A program made the translations under genes and the position numbers. This document shows, piece after piece, positions 27,608-37,270 of a DNA stretch of 56,399 nucleotides; the stretch's first letter is position 1, and every line of letters begins with the position of its first letter. The notes under the pieces were generated by a model. The model saw only the letters and a program-made list of their open reading frames with translations, had not been told where the DNA came from and ran no database searches. The stretch is from positions 1 to 56,399 of the forward strand of contig JANQLQ010000038.1 of the NCBI GenBank assembly GCA_028280565.1, in the 5' to 3' direction. Origin of the DNA: Fulvivirga sp. Its GTDB lineage: Bacteria > Bacteroidota > Bacteroidia > Cytophagales > Cyclobacteriaceae.

Positions 27608-29116
27608 TTAATAGCCTGGGTTCTGCTCCAAGTTTGGATTAGAATCAAGAGCAATTTGAGGGATTGGATATAATAATCTGAAAGCGTCAGAATTAGTTTT
27701 GCCTTCCCAAGGATCGTCAAACGTACCAAACCGGACCTGGTCATTTCGTCTCCAACCTTCCCAATAGAGCTCCCGCCCTCTTTCATTGAGTATTTCATCT
27801 AAAGTGGCAGGGATCGATTCAACACCTCTCACATTTCGCAGGTTATCTAACATGCTTTGTGCCGTTTCTCCCCCGGTAGGCGCCCCGCCTCTCAATATCG
27901 CTTCTATCTTCATTAAATACGCATCAGCATATCGTAATAGTACTAGGTTTAGAAAATCCGAAGGGTGATACTTGAGTACCCTAATGCCGGCACGTTCATT
28001 GTTACCTGCCAGCCCTACTTCAGGAGTAAATACTAGTGGGTTACCGCCCCTATCTTGAAGCACTTCTCCATCTACCCCAAATTGTTGTCCTTCTAAAAAT
28101 CCAAAACCTATACCATTCTCTGCCGTACCGCCCCTTCTAATGTCGTCCTCTTCAAAAAGACCATAAAAATCGGCTAAGGTAGCAAAACCATTCCATCCTC
28201 CTCCCTCTACTTCAGGGTTAAACTGGTTGTAATGGATCGTCATTCTCCAGCGAGTTTCAGAACTACCTACGTCCGTTTGTGTTGCAAATATGATCTCATT
28301 GGAACCATTGGAATCGAAGTTGCCAAAATACTCTGGCTCCAACGCATAACCGGCCGCGGTGATCTCATCGACCAATCCTATCACCTGGTCCATATCCTGT
28401 GTATTAAATGAAAAAGCACCGGGACCTTCGGCTGTGACCTCTACGCTATAAACTGCCCGGTTTAAATATACTTTGGCTAGCAAAGCTTGAGCGGCAGCCT
28501 TATTCGCAATACCGGCGTCTGTTCCTGGTCCACCATCGGCTAAGCCGGGTATGGCCGCTTCCAAATCTGTGATCACAAAGTTAAGAGCTTCCACACGGGT
28601 CAATACCCTAGGGTCGATCTCTGATCCTTCATTCACTTCTCTAAAGGGTACTTGGCCAAAAAAGTCCACTAAGTAGAACATATTAAATGCCCTTAGAAAC
28701 CTTGCTTGGGCGGCTTGAGCAGCATCAGGATTTGAAGCTAAGGCCTGGTTAGCTAAGAAAACATTAGAATGCAGTGCGTTCCAAGCATCCAGCATGAATT
28801 GATGGTCAGGGGACCATTGATGATTATGAAGCTGTCGCCAAACCCCGTTGTCTCCCCAATCCGTGCCCCTTGTCGGTCCGATCAGCTCATCCGTGGTATG
28901 TTCGGTCAGCGAATAGATGTTATTTTGAGCTGTAAAATCTTCCAACCCTCGATATACACTATTCAATAATTCTTCGGGATCTCCTTGAAATCCGCCATCA
29001 CCCGTCTCAATTACAACTGAATCTGTTATAGACGGCTCTAAATCAGTACACCCCAGTGCCAACAGCGCCAGAATCATAAGCGATAGGATGTTTATAGTGT
29101 TCAATTTCCGAATCAT
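27608..29116 (-). CDS. SusD/RagB-family nutrient-binding lipoprotein
   Basis: A 502-residue outer-membrane lipoprotein. The lipobox LGCT gives Cys23. The N-terminal half has the helical TPR-like pattern of SusD (ARFLRAFNMFYLVDFFGQVPF near 195) and the C-terminal part ends with the family-typical NERGRELYWEGWRRNDQVRFGTF stretch, in pieces, followed by YPIPQIALDSNPNLEQNPGY. It forms the lid of the SusC channel and selects the glycan or oligosaccharide. It begins 20 bp after the susC stop and is followed by a terminator. Confidence 0.95.
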   Translation of the reverse strand: MIRKLNTINILSLMILALLALGCTDLEPSITDSVVIETGDGGFQGDPEELLNSVYRGLEDFTAQNNIYSLTEHTTDELIGPTRGTDWGDNGVWRQLHNHQWSPDHQFMLDAWNALHSNVFLANQALASNPDAAQAAQARFLRAFNMFYLVDFFGQVPFREVNEGSEIDPRVLTRVEALNFVITDLEAAIPGLADGGPGTDAGIANKAAAQALLAKVYLNRAVYSVEVTAEGPGAFSFNTQDMDQVIGLVDEITAAGYALEPEYFGNFDSNGSNEIIFATQTDVGSSETRWRMTIHYNQFNPEVEGGGWNGFATLADFYGLFEEDDIRRGGTAENGIGFGFLEGQQFGVDGEVLQDRGGNPLVFTPEVGLAGNNERAGIRVLKYHPSDFLNLVLLRYADAYLMKIEAILRGGAPTGGETAQSMLDNLRNVRGVESIPATLDEILNERGRELYWEGWRRNDQVRFGTFDDPWEGKTNSDAFRLLYPIPQIALDSNPNLEQNPGY

Positions 29117-29136
29117 AACTTAATTGTTTATATCTT

Positions 29137-32124
29137 TTAAAATGATGCTGAAACACCAAATGTAAATGTTCTTGCTCTCGGGTAGGCCGAGTAATCGATA
29201 CCAAAAGAAGGTACCTCATCGATGGCTCCGTCTACGTTTACCTCGGGATCTAAACCACTATAATCTGTAAATAGCAGCAAGTTTTGACCAGTGGCAAAAA
29301 GCCTTAAAGAGGATATAAAGTCCCAATTGGAAGTATCAAAGCTATATCCTAACGTAACATTCTGAAGCCTTACAAAGGAACCATTTTCTAAAAATCGCGT
29401 GGAGGCATCGGGCGCATTTAGGTTAGACTCACCATTTCCCGGCACATCGTCCGTCACATTCCGGCCATTTCCTAAAGCTCCTGCTGTAAATAGTGCGTTG
29501 GCCGTGTTGTTATAAATTTCTTGGCCAAACTGCCCGGTAAAAAAGAAGCTGAAATCAAGAGATTTATAGTTAAACCTGTTCGTCACACCCGCGATCACGT
29601 CTGGAAGTGGACTGTCCCCGGTGAATTGCTGGATATCGCCGTCCCTGTAAATGGACTCACCGTTCTCATTGAAACCTTCGAATATCCTAATGAAGTACGC
29701 GTAAAGTGGTTGACCACCCGCTATCCTTTGGGCAAACACGTTAGAAAGCCCTTGGCCATTGATCTCACCGGTATTGACCACCCGATCAAAGTTTTCCACT
29801 CGGTTACTATTGTAGCTCACGTTGGCAGATATATCCCAGGAGAAGTCAGTATTATCAATCGCGTCCACCTCAACCGAAAGCTCAACTCCTTCGTTTATTA
29901 CATCTGCATCCAAGTTTTCCCATGCGAATTCATTAGGAGCTGGCTGGGCACTAGGCAATCGGAAAAGGAGGTCGTTGGTGTTCTTCCTGTAATATTCAAG
30001 CGATCCTCGAACCCTGTTATCTAAGAATCCATAATCGAGCCCGATGTTGATCTGTTCGGTAGATTCCCACTGGATATCTGGATTTTCAAAGGTTACGTTG
30101 GTAAGGGCACCATCCGCCACATTGGCGTTATCAAACCTGAAATCCTGGAACCTCTGTCTCGTTTGGAATAAGTTGTTCGGTATCTCTTGATTCCCTGTGA
30201 TCCCATACCCTACTCTTAATTTTAGGTCTGAAAAAACTTCCGGAACAAATATTTCATCCGATAGTCTCCAAGCCAATGCTAATGACGGAAAATAGCCATA
30301 CCGGTTATCATCCCCGAATCGAGTGGAACCGTCTGCTCTTACAGTGGCTGTGATCAAATATTTGTCATTGATATTCAAATTTGCCCGGGTAAAAAAGGAT
30401 TGTATCTCGTCTTCCGTAAGTGAGCTATTACCAATCATATCTCCCCCTTCACCATCGACTGTACTAAAATCAAATGATGACAAGTTATTGATCATCAAAT
30501 TCACATCGTTAGTCCTAAACCCCTGGGCCAAGATGGTCCTGGAAGAATTTTCAAAGCGCTGGTAGGAATGCCCCAAAAGTGCATCTAGTTTAACTGAACT
30601 GCTTAGCTCCTTGCTGTAATTGAAGTAGTTCTCTACTAAACGGTTATTGATTTGAATATCCGCAAACGATGCCCTTCCCACACCCTCAATGTTTGCCGCT
30701 ACCAGGTCAGACGAAAAAGCTTGTGCCCTTGACGACAAGGACCGGTCAAAACCTAAAACTGTTTTGAAAGAAAGATCTTCCGTGATATCAAAATTCACAG
30801 AGAAATTCGCCAATGTTCTAAGTGTATTGGTATTATCTTCACCAAAAGCGAGCATCGCCATTGGATTGAGTTGATCATTCCCGATCTGGTTAAACGTGCC
30901 ATCAGGATTGCGAACCGGCCTTGTAGGATTTGCTGTCCACGCGGAAATTAACAAGTCCCCGGCAAAGCCCGCATTATTCGTTATAGGTGCAATTTCATCA
31001 TCTACATCTGCTACAGTCATTTGTGTTGAGACTGTCAGGCGATCATCTAAAAACCGGTAAGATCCATTAAAACGAGCTGTTCTTCTTTCCACACCACTCT
31101 CCTCTATGATTCCTTGTTGATCTAATAGTCCTAATGAAACCCTAAAATCACCGTTATCATTCCCTCCGCCAAAGGATAAATTATGGCTATGTGTAACTGC
31201 CGTTCTAAATATTTCATCTTGCCAGTCCGTGTTACTACCGAAATCTAGTTCAGACCTGTTCCCTCCTAATTCTTCTGCTGAATCTAGGAATGCTTCTCGG
31301 CCTAACAGGTCAAACTCATTAGCGGCATTGGCTATACTTATGGACGACGTATATTGTAAACTCCCTGCTCCAGCACCTTTTCCGCTTTTTGTTGTGATGA
31401 TCACAACACCATTTGCTCCCCTTGAACCATAAATTGCTGCCGCAGAAGCATCTTTTAATATACTTATGCTCTCGATATCATTAGGATTGATAAAGTTTAG
31501 TGGGTTCCTAGCCGATGAACCTCCAAAACTCAGGTCGGACCCTTCACCCGAAGTCTCACCTCCACCCAGTGGCACGCCATCCACTACGAATAACGGGTTA
31601 TTATCACTGCGAACAGAAGAGGTACCCCTGATCCTAATGCTAATTCCTGCGCCTGGCTCACCACTATTTTCGGTAATTTGAACACCAGCAGTTCTACCTT
31701 GTATCAATTGTTCAGGTGATGCAATAACCCCTTGGTTAAAGTCTTCGGCTGAAACAGTAGCGACCGCACCCGTAGCGTCCCTTTCTTCTACTTCACCGTA
31801 ACCTATCACCACCACTTCAGATAGTTGCTGTACATCGGTTGTCAAGTTAATATTGATCGTTGATCGACCCGCTACAAGCGTTTCTTGGGTTACATACCCC
31901 ACAAAAGAAAAAACGATAGAAGCACCCTCGGCTACCGAAAGAGTATAATTCCCATCAAAATCACTGACTGTGCCATTGGTGGTGCCTTTCTCTACAATGT
32001 TCACCCCCGGGATAGGACTCCCGTCCGCAGCATCTGTCACTCTCCCGGAAACTGTAACTTGTGCTAGTGCGCCATGGCAAAAAAGCAGCAATAGCATTAC
32101 TTTTAAAAGTAAAAACTTCTTCAT
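29137..32124 (-). CDS. SusC-type TonB-dependent outer-membrane transporter
   Basis: A 995-residue receptor. Parts in order: signal peptide (1-21, ending ALAQ), carboxypeptidase-regulatory-like domain (about 23-97), plug domain with the SusC signature ASAAAIYGSRGANGV near 227-241, and a large beta-barrel ending in the aromatic-terminated strand TFGVSASF. It imports oligosaccharides with energy from TonB/ExbBD. A LacI-type palindrome lies 117 bp upstream. Together with the next gene it forms the uptake pair of the sugar/osmolyte cluster. Confidence 0.96.
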   Translation of the reverse strand: MKKFLLLKVMLLLLFCHGALAQVTVSGRVTDAADGSPIPGVNIVEKGTTNGTVSDFDGNYTLSVAEGASIVFSFVGYVTQETLVAGRSTININLTTDVQQLSEVVVIGYGEVEERDATGAVATVSAEDFNQGVIASPEQLIQGRTAGVQITENSGEPGAGISIRIRGTSSVRSDNNPLFVVDGVPLGGGETSGEGSDLSFGGSSARNPLNFINPNDIESISILKDASAAAIYGSRGANGVVIITTKSGKGAGAGSLQYTSSISIANAANEFDLLGREAFLDSAEELGGNRSELDFGSNTDWQDEIFRTAVTHSHNLSFGGGNDNGDFRVSLGLLDQQGIIEESGVERRTARFNGSYRFLDDRLTVSTQMTVADVDDEIAPITNNAGFAGDLLISAWTANPTRPVRNPDGTFNQIGNDQLNPMAMLAFGEDNTNTLRTLANFSVNFDITEDLSFKTVLGFDRSLSSRAQAFSSDLVAANIEGVGRASFADIQINNRLVENYFNYSKELSSSVKLDALLGHSYQRFENSSRTILAQGFRTNDVNLMINNLSSFDFSTVDGEGGDMIGNSSLTEDEIQSFFTRANLNINDKYLITATVRADGSTRFGDDNRYGYFPSLALAWRLSDEIFVPEVFSDLKLRVGYGITGNQEIPNNLFQTRQRFQDFRFDNANVADGALTNVTFENPDIQWESTEQINIGLDYGFLDNRVRGSLEYYRKNTNDLLFRLPSAQPAPNEFAWENLDADVINEGVELSVEVDAIDNTDFSWDISANVSYNSNRVENFDRVVNTGEINGQGLSNVFAQRIAGGQPLYAYFIRIFEGFNENGESIYRDGDIQQFTGDSPLPDVIAGVTNRFNYKSLDFSFFFTGQFGQEIYNNTANALFTAGALGNGRNVTDDVPGNGESNLNAPDASTRFLENGSFVRLQNVTLGYSFDTSNWDFISSLRLFATGQNLLLFTDYSGLDPEVNVDGAIDEVPSFGIDYSAYPRARTFTFGVSASF

Positions 32125-32240
32125 AAAGGTTGATTTGGTTAGTAATACGATTAAAAAGTGTCTGCTTCGACCTAATTAATATACCTCGAATTATCCTATT
32201 ATCACAGGGTTTTCCAACAAAAATGAGGTGTAAACGGTTT

Positions 32241-32254
32241 CGCAAACGTTTGCA
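32241..32254. promoter_or_regulatory. LacI-family operator upstream of susC
   Basis: CGCAAACGTTTGCA contains the perfect 12-bp palindrome GCAAACGTTTGC (32242-32253) with the central CG typical of LacI-family sites. It is 117 bp upstream of the susC start. The same 12-bp core occurs before the other susC and next to the LacI regulator gene. Confidence 0.75.
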
Positions 32255-32404
32255 TAGATACAAAAAAAATCTTACAGTAGGGGTATCATTTTTCGATCAA
32301 ACCATAGAATCGAATTGGAAACCCACTAGAAAAGTGAATGGAAATTTTTGATTATCAGCGTATTGTTCTGTCGTTGGGTGCGATGATCGTCAATCGCATT
32401 TAGC

Positions 32405-32453
32405 CGATGGTCCATGGTCGATGGCTGTTGTGCCAAGTGACCATGGACTATCG
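32405..32453. repeat. Inverted repeat with perfect 10-bp core arms
   Basis: GTCCATGGTC (32410-32419) and GACCATGGAC (32439-32448) pair perfectly. Flanking CGATG/TATCG extends the stem with one mismatch. It is 42 bp beyond the amylase stop codon. It has no strong T run on the minus strand, so it is more likely a dispersed hairpin than a classical terminator, though it could still stop transcription. Confidence 0.7.
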
Positions 32454-32494
32454 ACTTTTCGCCTCTTACTTGGGGTGGTCAGTCAGTAGGAGGC

Positions 32495-35400
32495 TCAATT
32501 CTTCACCAGCCGCGACACCTTCCTCCCTGCACTGGATTCAATGACTACAAAATAGACCCCTCCTTTTAAGCCCTGGAGGTTTTCACGATGTGAGCCGTGA
32601 AGGTCATTTCTTTGTATTAAGATATGACCGGCCAGGTCCATAACTGCAAGGGTATAGTTTTCTTCGGGCCCAAGGATTTCTATTTGCCCGGTAGTAGGAT
32701 TAGGGTACATTTCAAAACCTGTCTCTACCCCATTTTCGATGGACGTTACTACATCAGGTATAATTACCTCCGGTATAGCAATCTCAAGGGTATTCGATTC
32801 TGCGGTACCCGAAGGATTGAAAGCTACGATCTTGTAAGTGTGAGTTTCACCGGGTTGCACGGTTCTATCCAAGAAAGTGGTGGTATTGGCCGGTAGGCCT
32901 TCTACTTGGTCAAAAGTGGTGCCATCGTTAGAGCGCATGACCCGGTAAATGCTTTCTACCATCGTGTTGTCTCTCCAATCTACTTGGACCGCGCCGTTGC
33001 TCGGTTCTTCTGTGACTGCTAATAATGTTGGCGCTTGTGGGGGCACGTAGTCCGTAAGCTCAGCTTCCGGGCTTGCCAGGGCTATGTCCGTATACAACCG
33101 GAACTCCCCGGGCTGAAGATCTAACGTTTGCACAGCATTGCTGAGCTGGAGTGAATCGACCGGGACAAAATAGTTGTACCAAGTACCGGCATGCGGGAAC
33201 TCGGTATCCACCTGCTGCGAAGTGACGTTGAAGTTCGCAACCACAAGCACATTCATTTCATCCGTACCTGCAGGCTCCGCGGTGTAAGGAGTATTTTTCA
33301 AAGTGATCTGTTTCACCAGTGCCTGGCTTTCGTCCAGTGTAAAATCCCTGGTATTGAAAACGTCGTAGGTAGTTTTCAACTTGATCAGTTCCGCCGTCAC
33401 TTGATTGAGCCTGGAACGGTCTTCATCCGTATCATAATTAAGGTTGTCATTTGAGCCTTCCCAAGGGATCGGCTTGTTGCCCGTCCGGCCGTTTTGATCG
33501 ATGCTGATGTCATAGCCCAGTTCACCAAACTGCCACAGCATACGCGGCCCGGGTATGACATAGTACAAAGCTGAAGCAGCTTTTACCCTTTCTAAGGCAA
33601 TGGCCAATGTTCTTGTATTATGTCCACCCCTCGTGTTGTTGCCTTCAGTAAGATTCCGGAAGACCAACCGCTCCTCATCATGGCTCTCCATATAGGAGAT
33701 CAGGTTGGGATCGTCCCAATTCCGTGTGCCATGGTAAGCCCAGTCAATGTTAGACCCGTCGTCGAAGCCCATGGTAAGCTGGTTGAAGTTATGGTTCATA
33801 TTCCCCCAGAGCATAATCCCGTGGTTGGCCAGTACGGTCTCTTCATCATTATCGCCGAGGTGTTCAAAGATCACGTAGGCCTCCGGGTGGTGCTCCCATA
33901 TTTTATCGGTCATTCGTTTTAAGATATCCACGCGAGACTGGTCGTACACATTCCAGGCACCTACATCAGCGGAAACTCTTTGGGTAAATCCCTTGGATAG
34001 ATCAAACCGGTACCCATCAAAGCGATATTCTTCCAGCCAGTAGTAGTTGACCGTATCTACAAAATGCTGGGTAGCTGCCGTTTCATGGTTAAAATCGAAG
34101 AACACATTAAAAGGGTGAGTCGCCTCTTGGTTCAGCCAAGGACTGTCTGCCGATGGTCGAAAATTGGCCTCATCCCAGTAAAGCTGGGCAATGGGATTGC
34201 GTTCATGGGTATGGTTCAATACCATGTCCAGGATCACGGCCATACCACGCGTATGGCATTCGTCAATAAAAGTCTTCAAATCATTTTTTGTCCCGTAATA
34301 CTTATCCGGGGCAAAGAAATAAACAGGGTTATATCCCCAGCTCAAGTTCCCGCTAAACTCCATGATCGGCATCAACTGGATGGCATTGACACCCAACGCC
34401 TCCAGGTAATCTAGCCTGTTGATCACCGCTTGATAGCTATGAGCTTCATCGAAATCCCTCACCAACAATTCATAGATCACTAATTCCTCTTTGGGCGGGG
34501 CTACAAAATCGTTGACTCTCCATTCAAAAGGAATTTGCCCGGTCTGCATGACGGACACCCATCCGTCTGCGATGTCATTATCCGGGTAGTCTTTTAGGTT
34601 CGGGTAGGTTTGACCACCGATGGATGGGTCTTCGTCAGGATCTAAAATCTTATCGGTGTAGGGATCACCCGTAAATATTGTTTCATCCACTAGGTATTGA
34701 AAGGCATACTCTTCCCCTGCCGTCAAGCCGTTCACTGTGATCCAGAAATAATCTCCATCCTTGGACATTAGGTAATCCGTGGAGGGCAGCCAATCATTAA
34801 AATCACCCAACAGGTACACGGAAGACTTACCAGGGGCAAATAGGCAGAAGGTGGCTATGGTGGAGTCTGTTTCGTAGTTGATGCCTTGGATGACATTTTG
34901 AGGTTTTGAAGCTTCAGGGCTCGTTTGCCTAACGATAAAAACAAATTCATCGGTAGCAACCTCCGTCCCGGTTTGAGCCTCGATCTGTACCGTTATGGTG
35001 CCACTTTCGGTAACTGTATGTTCGTAGTTTAGTTGACTGGCAGTAAGCTCAACTTCTACTTGGTTATTGATCAAAAGGGTCAACTCTGCGGATGCAGACG
35101 CCACGGCCGTAATGTCGATCGTACCCCCTGGGTTTACAAAAAGAAAGGGACGGGAAGGCGAAGAGAAGTTGACTTGTAACCCTGCGTCAAAAATATCAAT
35201 AAACCGGTTTGTATCCGTTTGCCGGCCATCGCTCCAATCCACACTTTTCAGCTTAAACCCGATACGGGTAATATCTTCTGCAGATCTATTGAAAAAAGTG
35301 GTCGGGGTAAAGGTAATGCTGTACACATTCGGGTCAGAACCCGATCGTGTCGCCTTAGCCGCATCCTGGGCCGAAGTGGCAGGGTTTACGTTAGTAGGTG

Positions 35401-35599
35401 CATTAAAATCGGGGTTCAGGTCGGGTAGCCAGGCCCATATCCAAACGTCTCCCGTGTAGTTTTCGAGGCTGGTCCCTGTTACGTTTACCGTGAGCGTTAA
35501 GGATTGGTCTGCGATTGGGAAGGCCGGGTCTGTAGAAAAAGTTTGGGCAGATAAACTCCCGCAAACAAAGATAAGAAAACAGCTATATAGATATTTCAT
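32495..35599 (-). CDS. Secreted multidomain GH13 alpha-amylase with T9SS sorting domain
   Basis: A 1034-residue secreted enzyme. Parts in order: signal peptide (1-19), a beta module (about 20-150) that is homologous to the protein at 37271-38083, an Ig-like region (155-225), a CBM48/E-set-like module (240-335, with the VYLLGDFNDW phrase of that fold), GH13 barrel (about 370-790) with Asp533 (GYRFDLSKG), Glu579 (VIFEHLG) and Asp641 (ESHDEER), a fibronectin type III domain (about 865-950) and a type IX secretion sorting domain at the end (YPNPTTGQIEI through SRLVKN). It should act at the cell surface on starch-like glucans and feed the adjacent SusCD. It follows the SusE/F-like gene after a terminator, so it may have its own promoter in 35600-35780. 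Confidence 0.94.
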   Translation of the reverse strand: MKYLYSCFLIFVCGSLSAQTFSTDPAFPIADQSLTLTVNVTGTSLENYTGDVWIWAWLPDLNPDFNAPTNVNPATSAQDAAKATRSGSDPNVYSITFTPTTFFNRSAEDITRIGFKLKSVDWSDGRQTDTNRFIDIFDAGLQVNFSSPSRPFLFVNPGGTIDITAVASASAELTLLINNQVEVELTASQLNYEHTVTESGTITVQIEAQTGTEVATDEFVFIVRQTSPEASKPQNVIQGINYETDSTIATFCLFAPGKSSVYLLGDFNDWLPSTDYLMSKDGDYFWITVNGLTAGEEYAFQYLVDETIFTGDPYTDKILDPDEDPSIGGQTYPNLKDYPDNDIADGWVSVMQTGQIPFEWRVNDFVAPPKEELVIYELLVRDFDEAHSYQAVINRLDYLEALGVNAIQLMPIMEFSGNLSWGYNPVYFFAPDKYYGTKNDLKTFIDECHTRGMAVILDMVLNHTHERNPIAQLYWDEANFRPSADSPWLNQEATHPFNVFFDFNHETAATQHFVDTVNYYWLEEYRFDGYRFDLSKGFTQRVSADVGAWNVYDQSRVDILKRMTDKIWEHHPEAYVIFEHLGDNDEETVLANHGIMLWGNMNHNFNQLTMGFDDGSNIDWAYHGTRNWDDPNLISYMESHDEERLVFRNLTEGNNTRGGHNTRTLAIALERVKAASALYYVIPGPRMLWQFGELGYDISIDQNGRTGNKPIPWEGSNDNLNYDTDEDRSRLNQVTAELIKLKTTYDVFNTRDFTLDESQALVKQITLKNTPYTAEPAGTDEMNVLVVANFNVTSQQVDTEFPHAGTWYNYFVPVDSLQLSNAVQTLDLQPGEFRLYTDIALASPEAELTDYVPPQAPTLLAVTEEPSNGAVQVDWRDNTMVESIYRVMRSNDGTTFDQVEGLPANTTTFLDRTVQPGETHTYKIVAFNPSGTAESNTLEIAIPEVIIPDVVTSIENGVETGFEMYPNPTTGQIEILGPEENYTLAVMDLAGHILIQRNDLHGSHRENLQGLKGGVYFVVIESSAGRKVSRLVKN

Positions 35600-35786
35600 A
35601 TCTAGTGTGATGAATAAACAGAAAATGTCTTAAAAAGCGAACTGCCTAAAAACAGTCAAAAATTATGTGTGATTAGTTGTAGCTTTCTCTATTCGTTATT
35701 CTAAACAGTTTGAGCGGCTAAAAAACACAGCATAAATAGGAAGGTGTCGAGTCGAATCTAAAACAAAACAATTTTTGATAAAATAA

Positions 35787-35816
35787 GAGGCTGAACCTTG
35801 AATGAAGGACAGCCTC
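35787..35816 (-). terminator. Terminator after the SusE/F-like gene
   Basis: Stem GAGGCTG (35787-35793) and CAGCCTC (35810-35816), extended with a mismatch by AATA/TATT flanks. The minus-strand side ends in a T-rich stretch. It is 24 bp past the stop codon of the gene at 35840. The rest of 35600-35780 holds no gene I can see. Confidence 0.75.
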
Positions 35817-35839
35817 CTATTCTTTTTACAAAAACTATA

Positions 35840-37264
35840 TCACATCGTTATTGAATAGGCATAACCATTAACAGGATCAAGAGTGAGGGTAATAGTCACA
35901 TCATTCCCTGAAGATACCGGAATGTTTGCTCCATTTATTTCTAAAGATCCGTCATTTCCATCATCTCCAAAATTGACTTCCCATGAATCATTTGCTCTAA
36001 ATTTCATGTCTCCATCGGTTAGATTCGTGGTAACGGTCCAAGAATAATCACCTTTCCCTCCGTTGAAAGTCATATCTGTATCTGCAGATTCGTCCCATCC
36101 GTTGGGTGTTGCTGAACCAATGATAGCCCACTGAAACCTATCAAGAGAGTAGGTCAAATCATTGTAATTCACAGATAACCTATAAAAGCCGTTTTCCGAA
36201 ACCTCAAAGTTAACTTCACCTTCTTGCACCAGCTGACCAGCATCTGAGCCAGCACCCCAATCACCGTCATAACCATCTTGGCTTTCAAGAATCTTAAATC
36301 CATCTCCATCAACTTCTATGTAGGCATAAATCTCAAACATACCTTCACCAGTTTGCACAAATGGAATAGATGTAGGCGGGTTCCAACCTGCCGAGGTAGA
36401 TCCACCAACCAAGAAAATCGCTGTTGGAGGTGTAAAAAATCTCTTGATCGTTACGGTAAAGATGCTAGAAGACATTTCTAAGCCAGCTCCCGTTGCTATA
36501 ACCTTCCAATCTATTGTGGTCGCTTGCCCCTCAGCTACACCTAACGTGGCCAAGGCATCTTCCAAGGCTTGGTTTGTTACAGTCAACTGATGGTCAATTC
36601 CTCCGTTGTCAGATACATACTCAAGCAACGGATCCGTAAAGTCGCCACCTTCCTCATCCGCTAACCAAGTATATGAGACTTCACCACCAAACCCTATGAA
36701 AGTACTATCCCAATCAATGATAATTTCTGCCGTAGGATTATCAATATCCAAGTTTACCGTAGATTGGTTTTCCGGGGTTATTGGGCTAAAAGGAGCTATA
36801 GCATTAACATACCTTCTTAGCGTGATAACCGCAGAATCCGCTACTTGGATGATATCGCCATTGGTAGCAGAAACCGTCCATACTGCCTCTAACTCTTCTC
36901 CAATATCAAGCCCTCGACCTTCTAAAAAATCATCTAATTGTTCATTAGTGAAAGTGATCGTTGTCGCTGAACCGTCATTATCAGAAAGACTACTGATCAA
37001 TGGATCGGAGAAATCTCCGTTCGGCTCATCCAGCATCCAAGTATAGGTAACTGGTGAATCAAACCCCGATCGCGCCTGGCTCCAGCTTATAACCAATTCA
37101 CCCTGCCGATCCACTGAACTCAGGTTAATCCTTGCACCTGGTACAGGAGTGAGTGTAAATTCTCTTAGGCTTTCCAGTCCTGTTCCTGTAAATTCTTCTT
37201 GTTCACAAGCACTGGCTATGAGTAGTATTGCCAGTGTTTTAATTAAAATATTTTTAAAACTCAT
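35840..37264 (-). CDS. SusE/SusF-like starch-binding lipoprotein
   Basis: A 474-residue outer-membrane lipoprotein (lipobox SACE, Cys20). Two tandem SusE-type Ig-like domains are visible (about 35-155 and 160-275), each with a YTWxxDE(x)xGDFxDPL phrase. Two C-terminal starch-binding-like modules follow (about 280-375 and 380-474), with IFLVGGSTSAGWNPPTSIP and WAIIGSATPNGWDES openings typical of SusE/SusF. It probably holds alpha-glucans at the cell surface. It begins 6 bp after the stop of the gene upstream and is the last gene before a terminator. Confidence 0.9.
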   Translation of the reverse strand: MSFKNILIKTLAILLIASACEQEEFTGTGLESLREFTLTPVPGARINLSSVDRQGELVISWSQARSGFDSPVTYTWMLDEPNGDFSDPLISSLSDNDGSATTITFTNEQLDDFLEGRGLDIGEELEAVWTVSATNGDIIQVADSAVITLRRYVNAIAPFSPITPENQSTVNLDIDNPTAEIIIDWDSTFIGFGGEVSYTWLADEEGGDFTDPLLEYVSDNGGIDHQLTVTNQALEDALATLGVAEGQATTIDWKVIATGAGLEMSSSIFTVTIKRFFTPPTAIFLVGGSTSAGWNPPTSIPFVQTGEGMFEIYAYIEVDGDGFKILESQDGYDGDWGAGSDAGQLVQEGEVNFEVSENGFYRLSVNYNDLTYSLDRFQWAIIGSATPNGWDESADTDMTFNGGKGDYSWTVTTNLTDGDMKFRANDSWEVNFGDDGNDGSLEINGANIPVSSGNDVTITLTLDPVNGYAYSITM

Positions 37265-37270
37265 GCTACA

